From: Dehalococcoidia bacterium
Lineage (GTDB): Bacteria; Chloroflexota; Dehalococcoidia; Tepidiformales; Tepidiformaceae
Assembly: GCA_020850615.1 (NCBI GenBank)
Contig: JADZEI010000024.1
Coordinates: forward strand, 1-55,526
Length of the DNA: 55,526 nt
Reading direction: 5' to 3'
Positions 24,055 through 33,157 of the stretch are shown one piece after another. A program made the position numbers and the translations under genes. The notes under the pieces were generated by a model. It saw nothing but the letters and a program-made list of their open reading frames with translations, was not told where the DNA came from and ran no database searches. Within the stretch, counting starts at the first letter, position 1. Each line of letters begins with the position of its first letter.

Positions 24055-24840
24055 ATGACCGCCAGTAACGCCAGGCGGGCGCTCACGCTCGCAGCCTTCC
24101 TCGCCGTTGGACTGCTCGCAGTCGTCGTGCTCGCCGATGCCCGGGGTGGCCGAAGCCAGGCGGAAGACGAGCCGCTGCCACAACCGCAGGACATTACGGT
24201 GACGCCCACGCCCACCCTGCTGGGTCGGGCCAACGAAGACGCGGAGGAAGCGCTCCGAGATATCGCCGGCGCGATGCCCGCGGCCGCGAAGACCCTGGAC
24301 AGCGTGCTCGCAGGTGACTCCGCCGCCGCGCTGCAAGCCGCCCGCAGCGTGCGGGACCCGTGCGAGACCATCATCGCCCGCGGCGTCTCCGCGTGTGAAC
24401 AGCGGGGCGTGGCGCCGGGGACCATTATCACCCGCGCGACCATCGATCGCGCAGGCAGCTACTACGCCGACGTGGACGATGTCGCAGCCGCCCTGGAGCA
24501 CCTCCTCGGTTCGCGCGAGCCGCAACTTCAGCTCCTCGCTACCAGCGGGGCCGGGCAGCTGCTTGCCATCATCGGCGTCATACCGGCTCCCGCCTTCGAC
24601 CTCCCCGGCGGGGTCTCAGATGGCCCGCTCCGAATCACCCGTCTCCAGGCCTTCATTGACCGCGACGGCACCCTCCTGGGCATCTCGCAGGTTGCTGCGA
24701 TAACGCCACCCCCGGAAGTCATCCGTTTCGACGAGCACAACGGCGATGCCGCCTACACGATCGTCTTCGCATCCGCCGAGCTCAAGGAGCTGGAGCAGGC
24801 GTTCCACGACGAGCTCGAGTCAGACAGCCGAAAGCCCTGA
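24055..24840 (+). CDS. Membrane-anchored extracytoplasmic protein of unknown function
   Basis: A 261-residue protein starting at an ATG with AAGGGAG at 24042-24048. The N-terminal helix (residues about 8-27, ALTLAAFLAVGLLAVVVLA) is followed by an acidic and Thr/Pro linker (PQDITVTPTPTL) and a soluble domain with two Cys (DPCETII and SACEQRG). Composition returns to the genome norm here. The open frame extends upstream without a stop to 23188, so automated calls may merge it with the previous segment. The family was not recognised. Confidence 0.65.
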   Translation: MTASNARRALTLAAFLAVGLLAVVVLADARGGRSQAEDEPLPQPQDITVTPTPTLLGRANEDAEEALRDIAGAMPAAAKTLDSVLAGDSAAALQAARSVRDPCETIIARGVSACEQRGVAPGTIITRATIDRAGSYYADVDDVAAALEHLLGSREPQLQLLATSGAGQLLAIIGVIPAPAFDLPGGVSDGPLRITRLQAFIDRDGTLLGISQVAAITPPPEVIRFDEHNGDAAYTIVFASAELKELEQAFHDELESDSRKP

Positions 24841-24868
24841 CGCCGTTCTCGTTCGACCTCCGATTCCG

Positions 24869-25516
24869 CTACCGGCTCGCGCGTTGCAGCTCCTCATCCT
24901 CACCGGCGAGCAGCCACATGTCGCCCGACTCCACCACCGTGTCCCCGTCCGGCCGGAACGTGACCGTGTTGTCCCGCACGAGCGCCAGCAGGACGACGTT
25001 GTTGCGCCGCAGCGCCGGAAGCGAGCCGACCGTCTTGCCGATGGCCTCTGGCGGCGCCTCCAGCTTCGCCGCCCCGAACGTCGGGCCAAGCGAGAGGTAC
25101 TCCCCGAGATGGCTCGATGGCCCGAGCGTGTGCGCCAGGCGGATCGCCGCCTCCTGCTCCGGGTTCACGACGATGTCCGCGCCCGCCAGCCGCAGCGCCT
25201 CCGCGTGGTCCACCGTGCTCGCCTTCGCGACCACATGGCGCAACGTCATCCGCCGCTTTAACGTCAGCGTGATCAGCACGCTCAGCGCGACCTCGCTGCC
25301 GATGGCCACCGCCACCGTGTCGTACGACTCCAGGTCGAACGATGAGAGGAACTCGAAGTCCGCCACATTGCCGGCCGCCGCGAAGGTCGCGACCTCCGCC
25401 AGCTCGTTCACACGGCGCGCGTCGACATCAATGGCGAGCACTTCAACCCCCATGCCGACGAGCTCTTCGACGAGTCTCGAACCAAACCGGCCCAGGCCAA
25501 GGATCGCGACCTTCAT
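24869..25516 (-). CDS. Potassium uptake regulatory subunit (KtrA/TrkA, RCK domains)
   Basis: A 215-residue cytoplasmic gating-ring protein. The RCK_N Rossmann domain starts at residue 1 (VAILGLGRFGSRLVEEL, the GxGxxG nucleotide site) with the acidic residue after strand 2 (AIDVD). The RCK_C domain occupies about 140-215. It binds ATP/ADP or NAD(H) and opens the TrkH/KtrB channel encoded just upstream; the trkH stop and this ATG are separated by 2 nt. Confidence 0.92.
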   Translation of the reverse strand: MKVAILGLGRFGSRLVEELVGMGVEVLAIDVDARRVNELAEVATFAAAGNVADFEFLSSFDLESYDTVAVAIGSEVALSVLITLTLKRRMTLRHVVAKASTVDHAEALRLAGADIVVNPEQEAAIRLAHTLGPSSHLGEYLSLGPTFGAAKLEAPPEAIGKTVGSLPALRRNNVVLLALVRDNTVTFRPDGDTVVESGDMWLLAGEDEELQRASR

Positions 25517-25518
25517 AC

Positions 25519-26859
25519 TTACCCCAGCCGCACACTATCGACCGGGTGGCTCCACTGCACGGCCCGGCGCGGCTTCGACATGTAGAGCACCAGCATGAGC
25601 GGGCTGAACCGGCCAAACAACATCGCGATCATCAGGATCACGTGCCCGGGCCCGCCGAACGAGAGTGTCCCCGCCGCAGTGAATCCCACGGTCCCCAGCG
25701 CCGACATCGCTTCGAAGACCACGTCGACGAAGTCCTGGTCCGAGGCCAGCGTCAGCGCGAGCGTGAAGGCGAACAGGAGACCGACGTAGAACAGCGCCAG
25801 CGTCGTCGCCTGGCGGATAATTGCCGGCGGCACGAGGCGGCGGAACGCGGTCACCTCGTCCCGTCCGCGGAGGCTCGCCAGCATGACCGCGAAGAGCATC
25901 GAGAACGCGCCCACCTTGAGCCCGCCCGCTGTCGACCCCGCAGCTCCACCAACGAACATGAGCCCGATCGTCGAGACCTTCGACTCGTCGTAGAGCGCGC
26001 CGATGTCGTACAGCGCGTACCCCGACGAGCGCGAACTCGTGCTGTGGAAGAAGGCGGCAAGCGGCCGGTCCTGCACAGCCAGGCCGCCCAGCGTGGCCTC
26101 GTTCCGCCATTCGAACGCCGCGAACGCCAGCGTACCCACGACAAGGAGCACGCCCGAGGTCGCGAAGATGAGCTTGCTGTCGAGCGGTAGCCGCCGGAAC
26201 GACCGCCGCCGCACGAGCATGAGCACGGGCAGGTACCCGAAGCCGCCGGCGATCACGAGGATGCTCACCATGGAGAGCACGACCTCGTTCCCGGAATACG
26301 GCACCATATCGGCCCCGGTGAGGTTGAAGCCGGCATTGTTGAACGCCGAGATGGAGTGGAAGACGCCCCACCAGAGGGCTTCCCCGGCGGGACGGCCATC
26401 GGCCATGAACGCCGCCGAGAGAACGACTGCGCCCGTGGCTTCGAACGCGAGTGTGAACAGCCCCACGCCGCGCGCGAAGCCGAGCGTCTCGCGCATCGTC
26501 GGCGCGCCGTAGTACAGCCGCAGCATCAGCCGGTCGCGGAGGTCGAGCTGCCGCCCGAAGGCCCACAGCACGACAGTCGTCCCGAGCATGTACCCCAGGC
26601 CGCCCAGTTGGACGAGCGTGAGGATGACCACCTCGCCGAACGTGCTCCAGTGCGTCTGGGTGTCGTGGATCACCAGCCCGGTGACGCAGATCGCCGAGAT
26701 GGCGGTGAACAGCGCCGTCCGCGGGTGGCCCCACCCGCCCGATTCCGATGCGACGGGCAGCATGAGCAGCGCGAACCCGATCCCGAGGACGATCCCGAAC
26801 CCGGCGAGGATCTGCGCGATGCCGCTTCCCGGCCCCTTCATCGGGCGCGGCGCGGCCAT
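25519..26859 (-). CDS. TrkH/KtrB family potassium transporter
   Basis: A 446-residue channel-like transporter with four M1-P-M2 repeats. Filter-type loops are visible (AICVTGLV, SAFNNAGFN, STSSRSSGY, SALGTVGFT). It pairs with the RCK protein encoded immediately downstream to import potassium. The start at 26859 (ATG) was chosen because the first membrane helix begins 20 residues later. A GTG at 26868 and an ATG at 26841 are alternatives; upstream extensions have Arg-rich non-protein-like sequence. Confidence 0.9.
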   Translation of the reverse strand: MAAPRPMKGPGSGIAQILAGFGIVLGIGFALLMLPVASESGGWGHPRTALFTAISAICVTGLVIHDTQTHWSTFGEVVILTLVQLGGLGYMLGTTVVLWAFGRQLDLRDRLMLRLYYGAPTMRETLGFARGVGLFTLAFEATGAVVLSAAFMADGRPAGEALWWGVFHSISAFNNAGFNLTGADMVPYSGNEVVLSMVSILVIAGGFGYLPVLMLVRRRSFRRLPLDSKLIFATSGVLLVVGTLAFAAFEWRNEATLGGLAVQDRPLAAFFHSTSSRSSGYALYDIGALYDESKVSTIGLMFVGGAAGSTAGGLKVGAFSMLFAVMLASLRGRDEVTAFRRLVPPAIIRQATTLALFYVGLLFAFTLALTLASDQDFVDVVFEAMSALGTVGFTAAGTLSFGGPGHVILMIAMLFGRFSPLMLVLYMSKPRRAVQWSHPVDSVRLG

Positions 26860-27007
26860 CCGGATCACCGCCCACCCCCGCGCGGCCGGCTGCTCGCCCA
26901 CGCTCAATGGAACGCGCCACTGGACACGAATTCGCCCCTCGCGCCGCCGTTCCCGCCGGGCAGTGCGCGATAAGGCTAGCCCAGACCCCCGCCGACGGCC
27001 AAGGCGC

Positions 27008-27820
27008 TCAGAGCGCCGAAGGCAGCGCCGCCCGGGCCAGCTCCCACGCCGCCGGGCTCGAGGCGGCCAGCAGGCCGGTGCGGCCATCGCCGGGCCGGTA
27101 CGGCGAGCCATCCAGCCGCGCCACCTGGCCGCCCGCCTCCGACAGGATCAGCGCCCCCGGGATGTGGTCCCAGGGCAGCGTCCGCCAGTACAGCGAGAAG
27201 TCCCGCGCGCCTTCGATGGTCTCCCGGTACTCCACGCCCGCGCAGCCCGCCCCGCTCGACGCCTCACCAAGCCGCCCGGCCGCCGCCTCCACGTTCGCCC
27301 GCACCCCGGCCGGCATGTAGCGCGTGTGGAGCGCACCGCGCAGCTCGCCCGCCGCCGGTGGGCCCGGCACGCACAGCGCCACGCCGTCGAGCCGCGCACC
27401 CGCACCCAGCTCGGCTACGCAGAGCCGCCCGCTCACCGGCTCGAGGATCCATGCCGCCACGGCGGTGCCATCGCGCAGGAGCGCCGCCATCACCGCGAAG
27501 TCGCCCGCGCCCGCGACGAAGTTCGCCGTGCCGTCGAGGGGGTCCAGCAGCCACACGTACCCGGCGCCCATATCGTCGAGCAGCGCCGGGGTCGCGGCCG
27601 CGGCTTCCTCGCCACACACCCGTGAGCCGCGCACGAGCTCCGCGAGGCGCGGCGCGATGGCCAGCTCGGCCTCCCGGTCCACCACGGTCACGACCTCGCC
27701 CGGCGACTTCTCGCTCACGTCGCCCGCCGCGAGCCGGCGAAACCGCGGCAGGATCACGGCCTCCGCCGTGCCCCGCAGGATGAGCTCCACGCGGCCGGTC
27801 AGCGAGCCCGGGACAGCCAT
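27008..27820 (-). CDS. Inositol monophosphatase-family phosphatase
   Basis: A 270-residue metal-dependent phosphatase of the IMPase/SuhB/CysQ superfamily. Metal-site motifs are GEE (near residue 70), WLLDPLDGTANF (about 91-102), and WDHIPGALILSEAGG near residue 218. Substrates in the family include inositol phosphates, fructose-1,6-bisphosphate and PAP; nothing here discriminates. It is followed 148 bp later on the same strand by trkH. Confidence 0.9.
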   Translation of the reverse strand: MAVPGSLTGRVELILRGTAEAVILPRFRRLAAGDVSEKSPGEVVTVVDREAELAIAPRLAELVRGSRVCGEEAAAATPALLDDMGAGYVWLLDPLDGTANFVAGAGDFAVMAALLRDGTAVAAWILEPVSGRLCVAELGAGARLDGVALCVPGPPAAGELRGALHTRYMPAGVRANVEAAAGRLGEASSGAGCAGVEYRETIEGARDFSLYWRTLPWDHIPGALILSEAGGQVARLDGSPYRPGDGRTGLLAASSPAAWELARAALPSAL

Positions 27821-27872
27821 CGCTGGCTACCCCGCCCCCGCGACACAGGCGCGCATTGCGGTCCGACCGGCT

Positions 27873-28622
27873 CTAGCCACTGGCGACCACCCAGGCGCCC
27901 GCAAACCCGGCGCCGGCCATCGCCAGCACCACCACAAGCGCGACCAGCCGTGCGCGTGAATCGCTGTCGGCCGGCACCCGGGCGGTCTGCGGGCGCGCCT
28001 GCCGCCCCGCGCTCCGCAACGGTGTTTCCTGAGCTGCGACAGGCGCCACTGGAGCCGTGTCCTTTCGGCGCGGCGCGGGTGCCGGGCCCCCGGGCCGCGG
28101 CTTCGATGAGGGGAACCCACGCGCCGCGGGCCGGAGCTCCTCCTGGGGAGGCGCGGGCGGCGGTACGCCGACCGCGTCGCCCCAGGACGGCTGCTGCGCT
28201 GCCTGTGCCGGCTCAACCCACGGCGCCTGCTGCACTGGCTGCGCTGGCGGGACCAACGGCTGCTGCTGAACTGGCGGCGGCACCGGCGGGACCTGCACTG
28301 GCGGGGGCGCCGGCAGGTCGAACCGCGTGGCTTCCACCGCGGGTGGCGGCACCTGTGCCCGGCCCGGTGGCTGCACCGCTGGCGCGGGGCCCGCGGTCTC
28401 AGCGCGCGTAGCCGGTGCGACTGGCGGCTCGGCCCTGCGGACCAACGCAGCTTCTCCCGTTCGGTGGCCGCAGGCCGCACAGAACACCGCCTGCGCCGGG
28501 AGCTCCGTGCCGCAGGCCACGCACCGCTCCGCCTGGCGCGCGCCGCACGCCCCGCAGAACTGGGCCCGCGGGTCCACCGGCCGCCCACAGGCACTACACG
28601 TCACCGCGCCGCTTGCATCCAT
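27873..28622 (-). CDS. Double zinc-ribbon, proline-rich, tail-anchored protein
   Basis: A 249-residue protein built as two CxxC-CxxC zinc ribbons (C9, C12, C23, C26 and C34, C37, C48, C51), then about 130 residues rich in Pro, Gln and Ala, then a single C-terminal helix (LVALVVVLAMAGAGFAGAWVV). The ribbons would face the cytoplasm. The ribbon architecture resembles DZANK-type domains used in protein interaction. No enzyme is seen. Start: ATG at 28622, 6 nt after CAGAAT. Confidence 0.7.
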   Translation of the reverse strand: MDASGAVTCSACGRPVDPRAQFCGACGARQAERCVACGTELPAQAVFCAACGHRTGEAALVRRAEPPVAPATRAETAGPAPAVQPPGRAQVPPPAVEATRFDLPAPPPVQVPPVPPPVQQQPLVPPAQPVQQAPWVEPAQAAQQPSWGDAVGVPPPAPPQEELRPAARGFPSSKPRPGGPAPAPRRKDTAPVAPVAAQETPLRSAGRQARPQTARVPADSDSRARLVALVVVLAMAGAGFAGAWVVASG

Positions 28623-28628
28623 CCCCGG

Positions 28629-28634
28629 ATTCTG
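28629..28634 (-). promoter_or_regulatory. -10 element, leaderless start of zinc-ribbon gene
   Basis: Minus-strand CAGAAT, with a 6-nt gap to the ATG at 28622. Confidence 0.35.
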
Positions 28635-28755
28635 CCCTTCCCGCGCATCCGCGAACAGCCCATCGCTTCGCCACCTGCGGCTCGCTGCCACAGCCAGGTC
28701 GAAGCCCGGGCCGCCACGACAGGCGTAAATCGTAAATCGGGAACCGTGAACTCGG

Positions 28756-29493
28756 TCACGCCATCCACCCGCCGTCGACCACGAACTCCGAACCGGTCGA
28801 GTAGCTGCTCTCGTCCGAGGCGAGGAACAGCGCCAGCGCCGCCACCTCGCCCGGGTCCGCCGGCCGCCGGATCGCCGCCGAGCGCAGCACCCGCGCGCCG
28901 CCGTCGATGTCGATCCCGGCGAAGTCGTGGATCATCGGTGTATCGATCAGCCCCGGGTGGATCGAGTTCACCCGGATCCCGAACCGCCCGAACTCCTTCG
29001 CGGCCGTCTTCGTCATCCCGCGCACGGCCCACTTGCTCGCGCCATAGGCGACCGCATTCGGGGTGCCCTGCAGCCCCGCCACGGACGAGATGTTCACGAT
29101 CGAGCCCGACTGCTGGTCGATCATCGTCTCAGCGACGGCCTTCATCCCCAGGAAGACACCCACCTGGTTCACGTCGATCATCTCGCGGTACTGCTCGAGC
29201 GTCGTGCTGACGATGCTGCCCGTCCGGAAGATGCCCGCGTTGTTGATCAGCACGTCGATACGGCCGTGCTCGGCGAGCGTGCGTTCCACCACGCGCTGCC
29301 AGTCCGCCTCGCTCCGCACGTCGTGATGGAGGTAGAGCGCGCCGCACGCCTGGGCCGTGACCTCGCCCTCGGCGTCGAGAACGTCCGTTATGACGACCTT
29401 CGCCCCTTCGGAGCTGAACAACCGCGCCTCCGCCGCGCCCTGCCCGCGCGCACCGCCCGTGATCAGCGCCACCTTGCCTGCCAGCCTTGCCAT
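28756..29493 (-). CDS. SDR-family oxidoreductase
   Basis: A 245-residue classical short-chain dehydrogenase: TGGARGQG at residues about 13-20, an acidic residue after strand 2 (TDVLDAEG) suggesting NAD(H) preference, NNAG, SSVAGLQGTPNAVAYGASK with Ser-Tyr-Lys, and VNSIHPGLIDTPM. The start at 29493 follows GGGAGG with 6-nt spacing. It is similar in type to, but clearly different from, the SDR at 5572. The substrate is unknown. Confidence 0.9.
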   Translation of the reverse strand: MARLAGKVALITGGARGQGAAEARLFSSEGAKVVITDVLDAEGEVTAQACGALYLHHDVRSEADWQRVVERTLAEHGRIDVLINNAGIFRTGSIVSTTLEQYREMIDVNQVGVFLGMKAVAETMIDQQSGSIVNISSVAGLQGTPNAVAYGASKWAVRGMTKTAAKEFGRFGIRVNSIHPGLIDTPMIHDFAGIDIDGGARVLRSAAIRRPADPGEVAALALFLASDESSYSTGSEFVVDGGWMA

Positions 29494-29585
29494 GTCCTGC
29501 CTCCCGCGGCCAACCGCCGCCCGGCTCCGCATCCTACGCGCCGCGCTGCCCGCCGTCCGCGCAGGTCATCCGGGAGGCCGATAGT

Positions 29586-29613
29586 TTGCTTGTGGCGAAC
29601 GGTTTGCTAGCCT
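29586..29613 (+). promoter_or_regulatory. Promoter of MFS transporter
   Basis: TTGCTT (29586-29591), a 16-nt spacer and TAGCCT (29608-29613) preceded by TGC, giving an extended -10. The leader is about 26 nt. Confidence 0.45.
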
Positions 29614-29645
29614 GAACGGGCCGGCGTTTCCCGGCCAGGTTACCC

Positions 29646-31298
29646 GTGGCCACCGTCTCCTCCGACCGTCCGCTGGGCGAGTATCTCGACAAACGGCAGA
29701 AGTGGTTCCTCATCGCCAGCCTCATGACGTCGATGTTCATGGGCGCCCTCGACCAGACGATCATGGCCACGGCGACGCCCAAGATCCTGGCCGACCTGGG
29801 CGGCTTCAGCCTGCTCTCCTGGATGTTCACGAGCTACATGCTCGCGTCCACGGTCGTTGTTCCCCTCGTCGGCAAGCTCTCCGACATCTACGGGCGGAAG
29901 TTCTTCCTGATGGGCGGGATCGTCACGTTCATGGTCGCGTCCGCGCTCTGCGGCACCGCCCAGGACATGACCCAACTCATCCTCTTCCGCGGCCTCCAGG
30001 GCATCGGCGGCGGTGTCGTCTTCTCCTCGGTCTTCGCCACCATCGGCGACATCTTCCCGCCGGTCGAACGCGGCAAGTACATGGGGCTCTTCACCGGCAC
30101 CTTCAGCCTCGCGAGCATCCTCGGCCCGACCATCGGCGGGCTGCTCACGGACCATGTCGGCTGGCGCTTCATCTTCTATATCAACGTCCCAATCGGCCTC
30201 GTTGCGCTGCCCGCGATCTGGCACAACCTCCCGCTCCAGCGCAGCGACCGGCGCCCAAAGATCGACGTTGCCGGTGCGCTCCTCCTTTCGGTATCGACCA
30301 TCTCGGGCCTGCTCGCGCTCGAATGGGCGCGCGAGGAGTACGGCTGGTGGTCGACCGAGTTCAACGGGCTCCTCTCGGCCTGCTTCGTCTTCCTCGCCGC
30401 CTTCGTCTGGCAGGAGAGCCGCCACCCGGAACCGATCATCCCGCTCGCCCTGTTCCGTAACCGCGAGTTCGTGCTCGCGAACCTCGTGGTCATGCTCCTC
30501 GCCGGGGGCATGTTCGGCGCGATCTCGTACCTGCCAACGTTCGTCCAGACCGCCATGGATGCCTCCGCCACGGCGTCGGGCCTGATCACCACGCCACAGT
30601 CGCTCGGCCTGCTCTGCACCAGCATCGTCGGCGGCCAACTGCTCTCCCGCACCGGCAAGTACAAGCTCCAGACGAACATCGGCGCGGGTGCGGTCATCGG
30701 CGGCGTCGCGCTGCTGCTCACGCTCGGCCCCGGCACGCCCCAGTGGCACGTCTCGGTCTTCATGGTCATCCTTGGCCTGGGCTTCGGGTTCGTCATGCCG
30801 ACGATGTCGGTGGTCATCCAGAACGTCGTCTCGCACCAGTACATCGGGGTGGCGACGAGCTCGCGCCAGTTCTTCATGCAGATCGGCCAGGTGGTCGGCA
30901 TCGCCATCTTCGGCGCCGTCCTCGCCTCGACGTACGCGCCCAGCTTCAACGACAACGTCAGCGAGCAGGCGAACGCGGAGATCGCGCCTGCGACGATCGA
31001 GAAGTTCGAAGACCCCACGCTCTCGCTCGATGAGCAGCGGTTCGCCAGCGTGCAGGCCGAGATCCGCGCGCTGCCGAACGGCGAGGTCATCCTCGAGGAC
31101 ACGCTCGACGCCCAGAAGGAAGGCATCACGACCTCGATGCACCTCATCCTCCTCGGCTCGCTGGCGGTGGTCTCGGTGGGGTTCGTGCTCACGTTCCTCA
31201 TGCGCGAAGTGCCCCTGCGGACCGCCTTTGGCCCACCGGCGGCGGGAACGCAGGCTGCTGCCGAACCGCAGCTCGCCGCGGCGATCGACGCCCACTGA
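29646..31298 (+). CDS. DHA2-family (14-helix) MFS drug efflux transporter
   Basis: A 550-residue proton-coupled antiporter of the EmrB/QacA type. It has the DHA2 start motif LDQTIMATATPKI in helix 1, the motif A loop GKLSDIYGRKFF between helices 2 and 3, motif C-like GPTIGGLLTDHVGWRFIFYINVPIG, and a long periplasmic-type loop before the last helix. No EmrA adaptor or TetR regulator is adjacent, as expected for a monoderm or atypical envelope. GTG start. Confidence 0.92.
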   Translation: MATVSSDRPLGEYLDKRQKWFLIASLMTSMFMGALDQTIMATATPKILADLGGFSLLSWMFTSYMLASTVVVPLVGKLSDIYGRKFFLMGGIVTFMVASALCGTAQDMTQLILFRGLQGIGGGVVFSSVFATIGDIFPPVERGKYMGLFTGTFSLASILGPTIGGLLTDHVGWRFIFYINVPIGLVALPAIWHNLPLQRSDRRPKIDVAGALLLSVSTISGLLALEWAREEYGWWSTEFNGLLSACFVFLAAFVWQESRHPEPIIPLALFRNREFVLANLVVMLLAGGMFGAISYLPTFVQTAMDASATASGLITTPQSLGLLCTSIVGGQLLSRTGKYKLQTNIGAGAVIGGVALLLTLGPGTPQWHVSVFMVILGLGFGFVMPTMSVVIQNVVSHQYIGVATSSRQFFMQIGQVVGIAIFGAVLASTYAPSFNDNVSEQANAEIAPATIEKFEDPTLSLDEQRFASVQAEIRALPNGEVILEDTLDAQKEGITTSMHLILLGSLAVVSVGFVLTFLMREVPLRTAFGPPAAGTQAAAEPQLAAAIDAH

Positions 31299-31478
31299 GG
31301 CGGGGCTGTTGGCTGTTGGCTATTGGCTGTTAGCCGGTGGTTCCCAGGGGTGTACCCGGCGCCGGGGAGCTGCCGCGTGGCATGCGTTGGGCTGACGCGA
31401 GCGCCCACGAGGGGCGCGGCTACGCTCCGCCTGTGATTCGCGTGCCAGCAGCGAATAGCCGATAGCCACGAGCCCCCT
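31299..31478 (+). repeat. Intergenic spacer with short word repeats
   Basis: The 180 bp between two convergent 3' ends contain consecutive GCTGTTG, GCTGTTG, GCTATTG, GCTGTTA words at 31306-31333 and GAATAGCC-GATAGCC at 31452-31466. No gene or classical terminator is seen. The plus-strand G/C bias changes sign about here. Confidence 0.6.
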
Positions 31479-33119
31479 TCATTGCTCCACTGATGCCACG
31501 TAAACGTAGATCGGCTGGCCGCCGTCCTGCATGTCCACTTCGACACCGGGGAAGAGGTTGGCGATCGCGGCCGCGACCTGCTCGCTGTCGCCGGCGTGGC
31601 CTTCGCCGGTGAAGACGGTCACGAGGGCGCCGTCGCCGAAGCCGGCGACGGCGAGGCCCGCGAGCAAGGCCGCCAGCGGCGTCTCTTCCGCGGCTACGAG
31701 CGTGCCATCGACCAGCGCGATCGCCTGGCCGGTGCGCACCGCGATGCCGTCGGCGGTGCGGTCCGCGGCGGCGGTGGTCACTTCGACCGTGACCACGCCG
31801 GCGGCCGCCTCCCGCATCCGCGCGAGGTTCTCTTCGACGTTCGCCTCGGGGTCGAAGGCGAGCGCGGCGGCCAGGCCCTGCGGCAGGGTCCGCGTCTCCA
31901 CCAGGTGCACGGTGCAGCGGGCGAGGTCCACCGCCTGCCGGGCCGCGAGCACCACGTTGCTGTGGTTCGGCAGCACGATCACGTCGGCCTTGCCGAGCTC
32001 CTCGGCCGCCTGGGCGATCTCCCCGGCGGGCGGCTTCACCACGTCGCCGAGGTCGCCGACGGCGGCGCCGAGGCTTTCGAAGAGCCGGTCGAAGCCTTCG
32101 CCCCGGCTCAGCGCGAGCACGCCGAGCCGCGCCCCCGCGCCGCTGCCGCTCGCGCGGAAGCGGAGGTGCTGGACGCTCATGTCCTCCAGCTTCGCGCGGG
32201 ACACCCGGCCGAGCTCCTCCGCGCCGCGCAGCACGGCCTCGCCGTCGTCCGCGTGCAGGTGGACGCGCACCGCCTGCTCGTCGCCGACCACGACGACGGA
32301 GCGGTTCGTCCCGCCCGCGGCCCACGCGCGCACCGCATCCACGTCGAGCGACGCGGCCCGGGGTTCGAGGACGAACTCGGTGCAGAAGCCGAACTGCTCG
32401 TGTTCGTGGCCGGCGAGCTGCGCGATCGGCCGGTCGGGCATCGCGGGCGCCGGTGGTGTCGTGCCGGTCAGGGCCGCGACGAGGCCGCGGAGGATCACAC
32501 ATACGCCCTCGCCGCCCGCGTCGGGGACGCCGGCCTCCTTGAGCGCGGGGAGCTGGTCGATCGTGCCCGCCTCGGCCGCCTCGGCCGCCGCCAGCGCGGG
32601 GAGCAGTGCCGACAGGCAGGTCGTGCCCGGCGCTGCGCCCGTGGCTGCGCCATCGGCCGCGGCGCGGAGGACGGTCAGCATCGTGCCCTCGACCGGGTTT
32701 GCGACCGCGCGGTAGGCGGCTACGCTGGCCTCGCGGAGGCCTGCCGCGAGCGCGGCGGCATCGAGGTCGTCGCCGGGGACGCCGGCCGCCAGCCCGCGCA
32801 GCGCCTGGGAGAGGATGACGCCGGAGTTGCCGCGCGCGCCGTAGAGGGCGCCCTTCGCGAGCGCCGCCAGCACCTCGTGCACGGTGCGCGGCTCCGGTAC
32901 GGTGAGGGCGGTATCCACGGCCTCGCGGAGGGTGGCCGCCATGTTCGAGCCGGTGTCACCGTCGGGGACGGGGTAGACGTTGATGGCGTCGACGGCGCGG
33001 GCAGACTCGCGCAGGTACGCCGATGCGGCCGCGAGCGCGTCGAGGAGCTCGCCGCCGCTGAGCGGGCGGGCGCCGGGACCCGCCGCGGTTTGGCCGTTAC
33101 CGCTGGCTGGTGTTACCAT
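31479..33119 (-). CDS. DAK2/DegV-type kinase, FakA-like
   Basis: A 546-residue two-part protein. The N-terminal Dak2-like kinase domain (1-200) has NVYPVPDGDTGSNM, ALYGARGNSGVILSQ and PVEGTML. It is followed by a linker with PDAGGEGV and a C-terminal region (about 300-546) with VVLPNHSNVVLAA and VVTVEVTTAA. This is the layout of fatty-acid kinase subunit FakA, which phosphorylates FakB-bound fatty acids. No FakB (DegV) gene is in the window. It is divergent from rpmB, the arrangement seen in many Gram-positives. Confidence 0.88.
   Translation of the reverse strand: MVTPASGNGQTAAGPGARPLSGGELLDALAAASAYLRESARAVDAINVYPVPDGDTGSNMAATLREAVDTALTVPEPRTVHEVLAALAKGALYGARGNSGVILSQALRGLAAGVPGDDLDAAALAAGLREASVAAYRAVANPVEGTMLTVLRAAADGAATGAAPGTTCLSALLPALAAAEAAEAGTIDQLPALKEAGVPDAGGEGVCVILRGLVAALTGTTPPAPAMPDRPIAQLAGHEHEQFGFCTEFVLEPRAASLDVDAVRAWAAGGTNRSVVVVGDEQAVRVHLHADDGEAVLRGAEELGRVSRAKLEDMSVQHLRFRASGSGAGARLGVLALSRGEGFDRLFESLGAAVGDLGDVVKPPAGEIAQAAEELGKADVIVLPNHSNVVLAARQAVDLARCTVHLVETRTLPQGLAAALAFDPEANVEENLARMREAAAGVVTVEVTTAAADRTADGIAVRTGQAIALVDGTLVAAEETPLAALLAGLAVAGFGDGALVTVFTGEGHAGDSEQVAAAIANLFPGVEVDMQDGGQPIYVYVASVEQ
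33090..33119 (+). promoter_or_regulatory. Candidate rpmB promoter
   Basis: TTGGCC at 33090-33095, an 18-nt spacer and TACCAT at 33114-33119. It overlaps the first codons of the divergent FakA-like gene. Moderate match only. Confidence 0.3.
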
Positions 33120-33157
33120 TCGAGTTCACGATCTTCGCAGACAAAGGTAGAACGCGC

